Shown: in pieces, positions 21,861-31,186 of the stretch
Layout: the number at the start of each line of letters is the position of its first letter
Position numbering within the stretch: the stretch's first letter is position 1
Source of the DNA: Tillandsia leiboldiana
Taxonomy: Eukaryota; Streptophyta; Magnoliopsida; Poales; Bromeliaceae
Reading direction: 5' to 3'
Assembly: GCA_029204045.2 (NCBI GenBank)
Contig: CM055067.1
Span: forward strand, 28,656,838 to 28,720,837
DNA: 64,000 bases
Translations under genes and position numbers: made by a program
The notes under the pieces: model-generated
What the model was told of the DNA's origin: nothing
Database searches by the model: none
Seen by the model: only the letters and a program-made list of their open reading frames with translations

Positions 21861-21993
21861 GGCCGCAGGAACAAATGGGAAAATTCCCGATTTGTCCCAA
21901 GATTCGGGCGCACCCGAACTTTCGGGCGCCCGAATCCGGGCGCAAGGGCGGGTTACTGTAGCCGCCCGGAACTTTTCCGTGCCGCCACGTCAC

Positions 21994-22178
21994 CCGCACA
22001 GCAAACAGCTGTGCGGGGCGCGCCGGGAGTGGCCACGTGGCACTCCCGGTGACCGACACGTGTCCCGCACAGCAAACAGCTGTGCGGGGCGCGTGTGGTG
22101 CCGCCGCGTGGCACCTACCCGGTCAAACCGGGTAGGTGGCGCCCGCCAGTGGCAGGGCGACACGTGGCCCTGCCACTG
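21994..22178 (-). promoter_or_regulatory. Cluster of perfect inverted repeats with G-box cores in LTR U3
   Basis: Five strong inverted repeats lie within 185 bases: CCGCACAGC/GCTGTGCGG at 21994-22016 and again at 22065-22087, CCGGGAGTG/CACTCCCGG around GCCACGTGG at 22023-22049, CACCTACCCGGT/ACCGGGTAGGTG at 22112-22138, and CAGTGGCAGGGC/GCCCTGCCACTG around GACACGTG at 22147-22178. ACGTG also recurs to 22460. The matching copy is at 39098-39282 with a few changes. Confidence 0.6.
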
Positions 22179-22870
22179 TCGCGGTCACACGTGCGGGCAG
22201 GGCGCCGCCTGACCGCCTGCCACGCACGCGCCCCGAGGCGCACGCCCGCGACCCCGTGCGCCGCGCCTCGTGAGCCCGCGAGTAGCACGCCGACACGTGT
22301 CCCCTGCACCCGGTCCACGCACCCTACTTCGGGTTCCGTGGACCGCGCCGCATGCACCGACCAATCGGGGACTGCCACGTGTCCACCCGCCTTGGTCCAT
22401 GCACCGCCGCGCCTCCTAGTAGACCGCGCATCACGAGCCCGCCAATCAGGCGGCGCCACGTGTCCATGCGCCGGGTCCGTGCACCCAGCCGCTCCCCTCT
22501 GTGGACCGAGCGCTGCGGACCGGCCCAATCACAAGCCGCCGCGTGGCAGCCGGCGGTCCACGGCCCCTCCCATGCACCGAAATTCAGCGAAAACTTCCGG
22601 GGGTCCGTTTTTGGGCATCCGGACTCCAAATTTAACAAGCAAACAGCCGTTTTCAAGCGTTTTTCCGCGCTGAATCCAAATCCAACCTCTGATTGGCCCA
22701 AAACAAAACCGACACTTCGGCAAATGCAGCCGAAGGCCAATCCAGCTGTGGATAACACACAGGGTCCATCTGTGGCATCCCTTTGATGCACTATTGACCA
22801 GATACACTAACACTAGGTGTTCTACACCACGGTTCATGGGAGAAGCCACACGGGGATCAGGGTCACCACA

Positions 22871-23595
22871 TCCTCCCCCACTAAAAGGAAGTTTCGTCCC
22901 CGAAACAAAAACACACCACAACAACAAAACCAAACAATCAAAACAACCAAGAACGCAACACTAAACTAAAAAGGAAGATACGACTCCACCAGCAGGAAAG
23001 TCATCAACCCCAACCCTCGATTTAGAAAACAGCTGAAATTAGCGAAAGGTCCGAAAATTCCGAAAGATCAGTGCCTTCGCCCCAATCAAACAAGAACAGG
23101 TTCGGGCACAGTCTCCATTTCTGGAGCAATCTTTCGAAGTTTTCGTCCTGTTCGTAAATTTCAGTACAAAGGCGAGAAAAATGAGAGAAGTGTTGGTGTC
23201 GTTCCTGCTGTGGCCACAAAAGAAAGCTATCCCTAACCGAGACTCCTAAGGACATAACCTCTAGTCCTAAACATCACGTCTGCTCCCGAGGTGGCGTCTG
23301 TCCACAGTCGCTGAAGCCCATGCTGTTGGAAGGATACGCCGACAATCCGAGAAAATGAACTCCTCCAGTCCAACTCGCAGAAGGATAACTGCTTTCATTC
23401 CATCATCAGTCGTAGCACAGCACCGCACCAACCAGTCCAACATGTGTGCTCAATCCAAGTCCTGGAGCTGTCCTTGAATCGTCACATCAGCCGGTGAAGT
23501 CCCAAGTCTCAACTGCACTAATCATACACCGCGAACCTCCTCTACTCGCAGGATACTGGGAAGAATCCAATTGCTAAAACATGTAGCATACATTC
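22871..23595 (-). other. 3' interior of the reversed gag-only element, with polypurine tract
   Basis: The minus strand next to the LTR reads CCTTTTAGTGGGGGAGGA (22871-22888), the same plus-strand primer region as at 31172-31186 and 58424-58438. The rest shows no coding similarity. Protease, RT, RNase H and integrase are absent, so pol has been deleted between the gag tail and the 3' end. Confidence 0.7.
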
Positions 23596-23974
23596 CTATC
23601 CCACTCCCACGCAAAGATGCTGATGCAGATGCTCAACTAATAAAGCAGAAGGATGCAGCGGTAATGAAATGCTCAACTCAGCTAACTGAAATAAAATCAT
23701 ACCTGCCGCGGCATGATCCGCTGCCGGGGTGTCCTCCAACAGGGCTGCATAAACCCGTCCACTGGGTGCTGCAGGTCGTCGTCCCGTCTGTCCCGACGTC
23801 GTGGCCCACTCTGTCTGCTGGTGTGCCGGAGGGGTTCCCGCTGCATGGATGGGCAAGGGGGGTGCTGTCGCAATCGGGCGCACTGACAAAATGGCCTGGG
23901 GGCAAGCTGCGCGGAAATGTCCCAACTCTCCACAAGGAAACACCGCCCCTGTCTCTGATCACACTGTGACGGTG
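23596..23974 (-). pseudogene. gypsy gag C-terminal segment (second zinc knuckle to protease linker)
   Basis: The minus strand encodes CGELGHFRAAC (a CCHC knuckle) and GRVYAALLEDTPAADHAAAGMI, the linker that normally leads into protease; protease itself is missing. It is the direct continuation of the gag at 34528-35724, separated from it by the 10.55 kb insertion. A 1-base loss just before the knuckle (near 23935) shifts the frame. Confidence 0.75.
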
Positions 23975-25119
23975 TGTGAGGTCCCGGAATCCCCCGCGTA
24001 GGGTTGCTGGTTGTTGGGCAGCTTTCGGTCGCCGTTGGGGGTGTTGGTGCGCGTGTTGGGGGCCCAGAAATGGATTTGTGATGCAATTTGGGATTTGCTT
24101 GCATCACTGGAGGCCTGCGTGGGTTGCGCGCAATTTGGACACAAGTGGTGGACTTCGGGCTTAAATTGAGACCCCGTGGGAAGTTGGAGGACCCGCCGGG
24201 TGTTTAGAAGTGATTTTGCGCGATTCAGATGTCAAAATTAGACTCCGGGTGAAGTCCGGATAAAAGATTACCTCTCCGGTCGCCTTCGGGAATTTTTAGA
24301 GTTGAAATTTAGCAAATCAGACTTTAAAAATGGACCCGGCGCGAAAATCGGATCGAGTGGGCATTCGGCAAATTTTCGGATGAGAATTTGGAGAAATGGA
24401 CATCGTTTTTGGATTCAGCGCGCGAAATCGCTAGGAATGGACTATTTATTTGTTGATTTTGGAGCCCTGTAGGCGTGCGCGTTTTTCGAGGCGAAGCGGC
24501 ACGCAAATCGAGACGTCGCGGCTTGCAAACCGTGGCCTGCGCGGCACGGACCCCGAGGAGGCCGCGTGTCAGAACGCGCGTGGGCGCGCTGGGAAGCGCA
24601 CCCGCCTGCGCGGGGGCACGTGGGGGGGCCGCCACGTGGTGGGCACCCACTGGCGCCCCGGGTCGCGGGCGCGTGGGCGGGTGCCGTGGACCGGAGGAGG
24701 CAGCGCAGGCAGCGCGGCCGCGTGGCGCGCAGGGGCGCGGCCACGTGGCCGCTGCTTCGTTGCTTGGACCCGGTGCACCCGAGCGGGTGCCGTGGACCGG
24801 GGGTGGTGCACCGTGAACCCGGGCCGTGGACCACCCTCTTCCCTCTCCCTCCTTTTCTTCTTCTTCTTCCTCCCCGCAAGGGAATTTCTTTCCCTCTTTC
24901 GTTTTCTCCTTCAACCGAGAGTGAGGGAGAGTGAGGGAGGAGGTTGTGGGAGATGCCGTTTTGCGTCGCGGGCCTCGGGGAAAGCGCGGGGCTTCCGATG
25001 GAAGCGTTTCGGCGGCGGCGGCGCTAACGGGTGGGTCCCGTGCTTTGGTTTTTCTGTATTTTTGTACAGTTTTTGGAGCGTTCTTTTAGACTGTAACTGA
25101 CCCTCTTGCTCCTTTCTGT

Positions 25120-25505
25120 GTTGGGCACCGTTCATCGTTTTGTGTGCGGACTCCGGCACCGTGCACCATTTTGCGTGCGGACTCCGTTTTGCGTGCGGAC
25201 TTTGGCACCGTGCACCGTTTTGCGTGCGGACTCCGGCACCGTGCACCGTTTTGCGTGCGGACTCCGTTTTGCGTGCGGATCCTGGCACCGTGCACCGTTT
25301 TGCGTGCGGACTCCGGCACCGTGCACCGTTTTGCGTGCGGACTCCGTTTTGCGTGCGGATTCTGGCACCGTGCACCGTTTTGCGTGCGGACTCCGGCGCC
25401 GTGCACCGTTTCACGTGCAGACTTCGTTTTTGGTGCGGACTCCGGCAGCGTGCTCCGTTTTGCGTGCGGACTCCGACGGCGTGTCCCGTTTTGCGTGCGG
25501 ATCGC
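25120..25505 (+). repeat. Short tandem repeats in LTR (5' copy)
   Basis: Units of about 31 bp (GCACCGTGCACCGTTTTGCGTG plus CGGACTCCG) alternate with an 18-bp short form TTTTGCGTGCGGACTCCG. The same array is at 32331-32715 in the 3' LTR. Open frames with repeated CVRTPAPCTVLRAD arise from the repeat and are not proteins. Confidence 0.9.
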
Positions 25506-27240
25506 GTGGAGGCCAATTGCAAGTGTCTACGAGCAATTGGTGGCAAATCGAGGTGGGTGGCCTTATCTCCAAGTTTTATGGAATGTACATTAATTCTATT
25601 AATGTAGGACTATGCATGATAGTTTATTTCCTTGTGTAGCATGCTAGATTGTTGGAATGGCTATCCCTTTATTATCGGTTAATGTGGTTATCTTGGAACT
25701 TGACCTAGCACCCCCGTCATATGTTGTATGTGTAACCAGACTAGTAGAAAACCCTCACTTGGGCTAGGGTTATTTATGCTTAGACATCCACACTGTTCCT
25801 TCATCCCTGGACGTAGTGTTTTCTCGCCCGGGTAGTGGGCCGAGAGGTCGGGACTTGCTTTTAGTGTGGGATGCTTTTGCACTCTTGCTTGGGAGCAGAG
25901 TGGAGTCTGGTAGTTGTAGCTGGGTTGCTTATCTGTGCCGGGAGCCGTTTGGGTAAACGGTAGTCCCGGGAGGTCTTGTTTCCCTGTTGTGCCGTCGTGT
26001 AGGGAGCCGTTGCGCAGACGGCAGTCCCGGGCCGTCGAGTATCTTCCGGTCCGCCTTGTTGGGAACCGTTGGGGTTGACGGTGGTCCCAGGTCGTTGAGT
26101 GTTGTCCGACCTGTTTTGTTACCCTGAGTTGTGGGTCGTTCCTGGCTGTGGAGTATCTCCAGCCAGTGAGCCTTGTGCTGCGAGCCGTTGGCGAGGCTAG
26201 TGTCTCGTGTTTCGAGTTAGCCGAGCAGCTGAGTCGTCGAGAGTTCTCCGACTGTTGTGCGAGGTATTTGGGGATCCTGAGTCCTACCGTTCTGAGAGTG
26301 AGCGTGGATTTTGACTAGCCTGCTTATGCCAATTTGTGATACTCTATGCCGCGCCGTTTTCCTCAGTTGGAGTAGCGTCCCTGAGATGCCGCTGTGGATA
26401 CGATGGGCCTGTTGAGGCAGTTTTGCGCGAGGGGTGAGTTAGTCGGGCAGGACGCCCCACGTAAATCCCGTCCTCATGGGGATGCGTGGTAGTGGGCAGG
26501 CGCGTTCCTAGTCGACAGGCGCAGGCTTGACTGGACCCTATGAGGCAGTCAGTTCGATTGGGCCTATTGAGCACCTTGGGTGCGAGTGGTCTCTTTTACC
26601 TTCATCTGTTCCACTTTTTGAGTAGTTAGATAGAGGTATGGCAGCTGTAGAGTAACTCCAGCTTTTCTTGTTCAGATTTCATTGCACTGTTATCTTTTAC
26701 CTCTAGTAGACTTGGTGGGCAGACCGTTGGGCTTGTTGACGGCACCCACTGAGAACTACTGTGGGAAGTAGTTCTCACACCCATCGTGGTGTCTTTTTCC
26801 CCAGGAACTTCTTCTCCTGTTCCTGTTGCTCCAGTTGCTGATCCTTCTGACCGAGGCGAGGGAGTCGCGAGCTAGTTCCCTACCCGTCATTGGAGTGTAG
26901 CGGTACCCCTCCAGAGGAGAGCTTCAGTAGATTAGTTTACTTCTTTTTCCTCTGTTGAGAGACCTTTGTTGTGAGGTATGGAGTTGTACTTTATTTTACA
27001 GTTTGAGAGACTGATGTAGTGAGGATATTCTTGTATCGAGAGTCTGTACACTGATGTATTTATTGGAGATACCTCCCTTTTGAGTTTTGTATCAGAGGAC
27101 TTTGTATACGATCGTATTTGGGAGATGGATATTGTATTATTTTCAGTTGTACAGTGTTTGGTTTACAGTTTTTAGTAGTCTACTTTCGTCTCTGATATAT
27201 GTGTACTGTAGTTGATTCTTTCTGCAGGTTAGACGCTTCG

Positions 27241-27264
27241 TCTGTACGGCAGTTTCCGTACAGA
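27241..27264 (+). other. U5 hairpin, conserved across LTR families
   Basis: TCTGTACGG and CCGTACAGA form a perfect 9-bp stem around CAGTTT, 52 bases before the LTR end. Equivalents are at 1732, 34452, 36080 (reversed), 40920, 41738, 54118 and 61807, where base changes mostly keep the pairing. Confidence 0.65.
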
Positions 27265-27324
27265 TGGCGGATCTGTTAGCGAGCCCGGGTCGCAGTTTCG
27301 ACCCCGGGGCGTGACAGATTAGAG

Positions 27325-27337
27325 TGGTATCAGAGCC
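27325..27337 (+). other. Primer-binding site of the LARD-like element
   Basis: TGGTATCAGAGCC, eight bases after the LTR. Its last bases start an inverted repeat, AGCCTAGG (27334-27341) with CCTAGGCT (27368-27375), which could fold over the primer site. Confidence 0.9.
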
Positions 27338-27493
27338 TAGGTTGTAGGTCGTGATGGACTTAGAAACCCTAGGCTTGCGGTTGGACATTAGGATGACTAC
27401 GTGAGAGTCGTGACTTTTAGCGAGAGTCTTGATTGAGTTTTTACCTCTCCCAAGAGATGGGATGAGTATTTGCCATGTTTACTTTCCCAAGCG

Positions 27494-27518
27494 ATTATGT
27501 TGGCCGCGACAACATAAT
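27494..27518 (+). other. Leader hairpin with self-complementary loop
   Basis: ATTATGTTG and CAACATAAT form a perfect 9-bp stem about 155 bases after the primer site. The loop GCCGCGA contains self-complementary CGCG. Copies at 54372-54397 and, reversed, 35823-35848 have the same stem with loop GCTGCAGA containing the palindrome CTGCAG. Position and form resemble retroviral dimer-initiation hairpins; function is inferred. Confidence 0.6.
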
Positions 27519-27649
27519 GCTATGGAATGGAGGACATGTCTTAGACTTTCGCTGGATTGGGTCGTATGGTTGTTGTGTCCTGACATTTGTTGTTCTGCAG
27601 TGGGTTGCGATACCCCTGAGACATCGTGTTGTGAAAAGGACACACCCCG

Positions 27650-28140
27650 CCCTGGCTGAGTTACCAGGAGAGCGTTTTCCCTGGCTGAGTTACCAGGAGG
27701 GCGTTTTCCCAGGCTGAGTTACCAGGAGGGCATTTTCTCTGGCTGAGTTACCAGGAGGGCATCTTCCCTGGCTGAGTTACCAGGAGGGCATCTTCCCTGG
27801 CTGAGTTACCAGGAGGGCATTTTCCCTGGCTGAGTCACCAGGAGGGCGTTTTCCCTTGCTGAGTCACCAGGAGGGCATTTTCCCTGGCTGAGTCACCAGG
27901 AGAGCGTTTTTCCTGGCTGAGTTACCAGGAGAGCGTTTTTCCTGGCTGAGTTACCAGGAGGGCATTTTCCCTGGCTGAGTAACCAGGAGGGCATTTTCCC
28001 TGGCTGAGTTACCAGGAGGGCATTTTCCCTGGCTGAGTTACCAGGAGGGCATTTCCCTGGCTGAGTTACCAGGAGGGCATTTTTCCTGGCCGAGTTACCA
28101 GGAGGGCATTTTCCCTGGCTGAGTTACCAGGAGGGCGTTT
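27650..28140 (+). repeat. 29-bp tandem repeat array, about 17 copies
   Basis: Units of the type CTGGCTGAGTTACCAGGAGG plus GCATTTTCC. Starts of TTACC at 27661, 27690 and 27719 show a 29-base period. Because 29 is not a multiple of three, no frame persists, so the array is non-coding. Confidence 0.92.
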
Positions 28141-29515
28141 TCACTGGCCGAGTTACCAGATGGATAATTATCACTGGCCGAGTTACCAGATGGATAATTA
28201 TCGCTGGCCGAGTTACCAGATGGATAATTATCGCTGGCCGAGTTACCAGATGGATAATTATCACTGGCCGAGTTACCAGATGGATAATTATCACTGGCCG
28301 AGTTACCAGATGGATAATTATCGCTGGCCGAGTTACCAGATGGATAATTATCACTGGCCGAGTTACCAGATGGATAATTATCGCTGGCCGAGTTACCAGA
28401 TGGATAATTATCGCTGGCCGAGTTACCAGATGGATAATTATCACTGGTCGGGTTACCAGATGGATAATTATCGCTGGCCGGGTTACCAGATGGATAATTA
28501 TCGCTGGCCGAGTTACCAGATGGATAATTATCACTGGCCGAGTTACCAGATGGATAATTATCACTAGCCGAGTTACCAGATGGATAATTATCGCTGGCCG
28601 AGTTACCAGATGGATAATTATCGCTGGCCGAGTTACCGGATGGATAATTATCACTGGCCGAGTTACCAGATGGATAATTATCACTGGCCGAGTTACCAGA
28701 TGGATAATTATCGCTGGCCGAGTTACCAGATGGATAATTATCGCTGGCCGAGTTACCAGATGGATAATTATCCCTGGCCGAGTTACCAGATGGATAATTA
28801 TCGCTGGCCGAGTTACCAGATGGATAATTATCACTGGCCGAGTTACCAGATGGATAATTATCACTGGCCGAGTTATCAGATGGATAATTATCACTGGCCG
28901 AGTTACCAGATGGATAATTATCACTGGCCGAGTTACCAGATGGATAATTATCACTGGCCGAGTTACCAGATGGATAATTATCACTGGCCGAGTTACCAGA
29001 TGGATAATTATCACTAGCCGAGTTACCAGATGGATAATTATCACTGGCCGAGTTACCAGATGGATAATTATCGCTGGCCGAGTTACCAGATGGATAATTA
29101 TCGCTGGCCGAGTTACCAGATGGATAATTATCGCTGACCGAGTTACCAGGTGGATAATTATCACTGGCCGAGTTACCAGATGGATAATTATCGCTGGCCG
29201 AGTTACCAGATGGATAATTATCGCTGGCCGAGTTACCAGATGGATAATTATCACTGGCGGGGTTACCAGATGGATAATTATCGCTGGCCGGGTTACCAGA
29301 TGGATAATTATCGCTGGCCGAGTTACCAGATGGATAATTATCACTGGCTGAGTTACCAGATGGATACTTTCCTCTGGCCGAGCAACCAGATGGATGCGTT
29401 GCCCCTGGCCGAGTTACCAGGTGGGCACATGCCCTGGCCGAGTTACCAGGAGGACATTTTTCCCTGGCCGAATTACCAGGAGGATACTTTCCACTGGCCG
29501 AGCTACCAGAGGCGA
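28141..29515 (+). repeat. 30-bp tandem repeat array, more than 40 copies
   Basis: Forty units from 28141 to 29340 keep an exact 30-base register without an indel: CGAGTTACCAGATGGATAAT then TATC, A or G, CTGGC. Degenerate units continue to 29515. Most variation is A/G at one CpG-related site. The 30-base period keeps frames open on both strands (decapeptide repeats such as MDNYHWPSYQ forward and SGNSASDNYP reversed), which follows from the period and is not evidence of a protein. Confidence 0.95.
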
Positions 29516-29660
29516 TGCCGCCCAGTGAGAGGCAATGCCGCCCAGTGAGTGGCGATGCCGCCCAGTGAGAGGCGATGCCGCCCAATGAGGGGCGATGCCG
29601 CCCAGTGAGTGGCGATGCCGCCCAATGAGTGGCGATGCCGCATAGTGAGTGGCGAAGGTT
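29510..29660 (+). repeat. 20-bp tandem repeats, about 7 copies
   Basis: GGCGATGCCGCCCAGTGAGT and close variants follow directly on the 30-bp array. Confidence 0.88.
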
Positions 29661-30269
29661 TGGCCTGTTGAGGCGATTTTCACCTCCAGCCGAGTTACCA
29701 GGTGGTTATTTTAGTGAGATTGAGATGATCTGACAGGACGCCGAGATTTGATGGCGTCGAGTTCGTCCTGATGGACTACCGGGAGCGTCTCCAGCCGTGA
29801 GTTGCGTGTTGACATAGTTTCCCGCTTTAAACGAGAGGGACCGAATCCCTGAATGGTAAAGGAGCGAAAACTTCGATAGACTGAGCCTAGAGTCTGTTCT
29901 TGTTTGATTGGGGGTTCTAGGCACCGGTCTATCAGGATTGTTGGATCTTTGCCGCGTCAGTCGGTTCTTCTCGCCTATGAGTGGGGTGTTGCTGTGAGTT
30001 GAGTCGTTGAGGGTTCTCCGACATAGCTGTGAGAGTGCTAGGGCATTTGCATTGATGCATAGGCTAGAGATAGGACCTTTAGCTTGTGCTCGTGAGGTTC
30101 AGATACCTGATCACGTGTTGCACATAGATGGGAGTTATTGGTCCTGCCCAGTGCAGTTGGGGCCCTGGTTTTTTTTGCCTGTTGATCTTCTGGCCCTTCC
30201 TCAGCTCCGGGTTTTCGAGGTAGTGTTGGGTATAGGACTGTGAAGATCTGAGGCCTTGATGCTCGAGTA

Positions 30270-30450
30270 TACCACACCGTTGATACACTGTGGTGATGCC
30301 ACACCGTTGATACACGGTGGTGATGCCACGCCGTTGGTGCACGGTGGTGATGCCACGCCGTTGATACACGGTGATGATGCCACACCGTTGGTGTACGGCA
30401 GTGATGCCACGCCGTGGGTGCACGGCAGTGATGCCACGTTGTAGGTACAC
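30270..30450 (+). repeat. 27-bp tandem repeats, about 6-7 copies
   Basis: Units of the type CCGTTGATACACGGTGGTG plus ATGCCACA. Each contains CCGTTG/CACGG inverted segments. The phrase CCGTTGGAACACGGTGGTGA in the related element at 55962 shows one ancestral unit from which the array probably expanded. Confidence 0.85.
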
Positions 30451-30921
30451 AACGGTGAGAGTCTCTTGGATGTTTCGGACTTTTGACCGCGAGTTGAGCA
30501 TCAGCTTTATGATCGCCTTGTGAGCCAGTTTTCAGTCCCGTTCACCGACGGTTTGGTCCCCGTCAGGGTGTTCTTTATGAGTTGAGGGATCGACTTCGAC
30601 CCGTGGGTCCGTTGGGGTTATGATAGCATGTTGAGCGACCAACTGTGGCACGAGATTGTGTCTCTTGAGGATCCCTTTTGAGGGTAGCTTGCAGTTGAGT
30701 AGTCCACTCGGGTGGTTTTGGATCGGGAAGTGCCGAGTGAAGACCCCAACTTATTGAATTTTCCTTCCTTATTGGACGAGTCTGCGGGTATGCTTCGGGT
30801 CGTCTTGTTGAGGGTGGCACCAAGTTGTGGTTTGGTGTGTATCACACTTGTGGTTATTTCAGTTTTTCCCCCAGCCTTTTTGTGGAGCCCTTGATTTTTC
30901 ACGTCTCAGCTCAGTAGTGAT

Positions 30922-31186
30922 GTGATTTTCCTCGCCCGTGATTTACTTGCCCCTTCGAGATCTGTGATTATTGGAGTACGAGGGACGCCCGTTGCAATTT
31001 CTGGCTCGAGAGATGAGAGAATTGCACGTCGGGTCATACCGTACTTGTTGTTGTTGTTGCGGAGTAATCACGAGGAGCGAGTGGGGGAGCTGGAGGCGTA
31101 TTGTTAGATACCTAACCGTGGTATTCATGACTCCTGATGGGCTTGATCTAGTTTCGAGGACGAAACTTTCTTTTAGTGGGGGAGGA
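30922..31186 (+). pseudogene. Chromodomain-type integrase tail relic and polypurine tract
   Basis: The translated text TPVAI, then RIARRVIPYLLLLLRSNHEERVGELEAY resembles the C-terminal chromodomain of Tekay-type integrases (xRxVxxVxVxWxxHxxxEATWExE), with the Trp residues lost. It ends at the polypurine tract TTTTAGTGGGGGAGGA (31171-31186) beside the 3' LTR. The same relic is at 50545-50680 and 58226-58360. This ties the LARD-like element to chromoviruses. Confidence 0.6.

Larger units (their letters stand above)
21545..22870 (-). mobile_element. Reversed gag-only gypsy element: 3' LTR, part 2
   Basis: Continues part 1 and aligns with 38649-39974 at a constant offset of 17,104. It ends (plus strand) GGGTCACCACA, the LTR start in element orientation (TGTGGTGACCC). 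It contains a TATA-like TATTTAAA (complement at 21853-21860) and, upstream of it in element orientation, a GC island with ACGTG palindromes (21990-22560). Confidence 0.88.
23975..27316 (+). repeat. 5' LTR of the LARD-like element
   Basis: It contains a GC island with the 16-base palindrome GCGGCCACGTGGCCGC (24737-24752), a CTTCTT tract, short tandem repeats (25120-25505), a hairpin at 26751-26776, and U5 hairpins at 27241-27264 and 27287-27304. Several differences from the 3' LTR fall in the short tandem repeats. Confidence 0.93.

Noticed and set aside
22095..22790. Pro/Arg/His-rich open frames in the GC island, repeated at 39199-39890
   Set aside because: They lie within LTR U3, are open on both strands because of composition, and overlap palindromes; not genes.
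25100..25600. Cys-rich repeated peptides (CVRTPAPCTVLRAD type)
   Set aside because: Arise from short tandem repeats inside an LTR; all three forward frames and the reverse strand are open, with no start context or family.
28141..29370. CRISPR-like regular array
   Set aside because: Units are contiguous with no unique spacers, in plant retroelement DNA; it is a minisatellite.
28095..29585. A 496-codon reversed frame and decapeptide-repeat forward frames
   Set aside because: Produced by an exact 30-bp (multiple of three) tandem repeat without stops; the neighbouring 29-bp array of the same repeat destroys the frame. Kept only as a low-interest finding.
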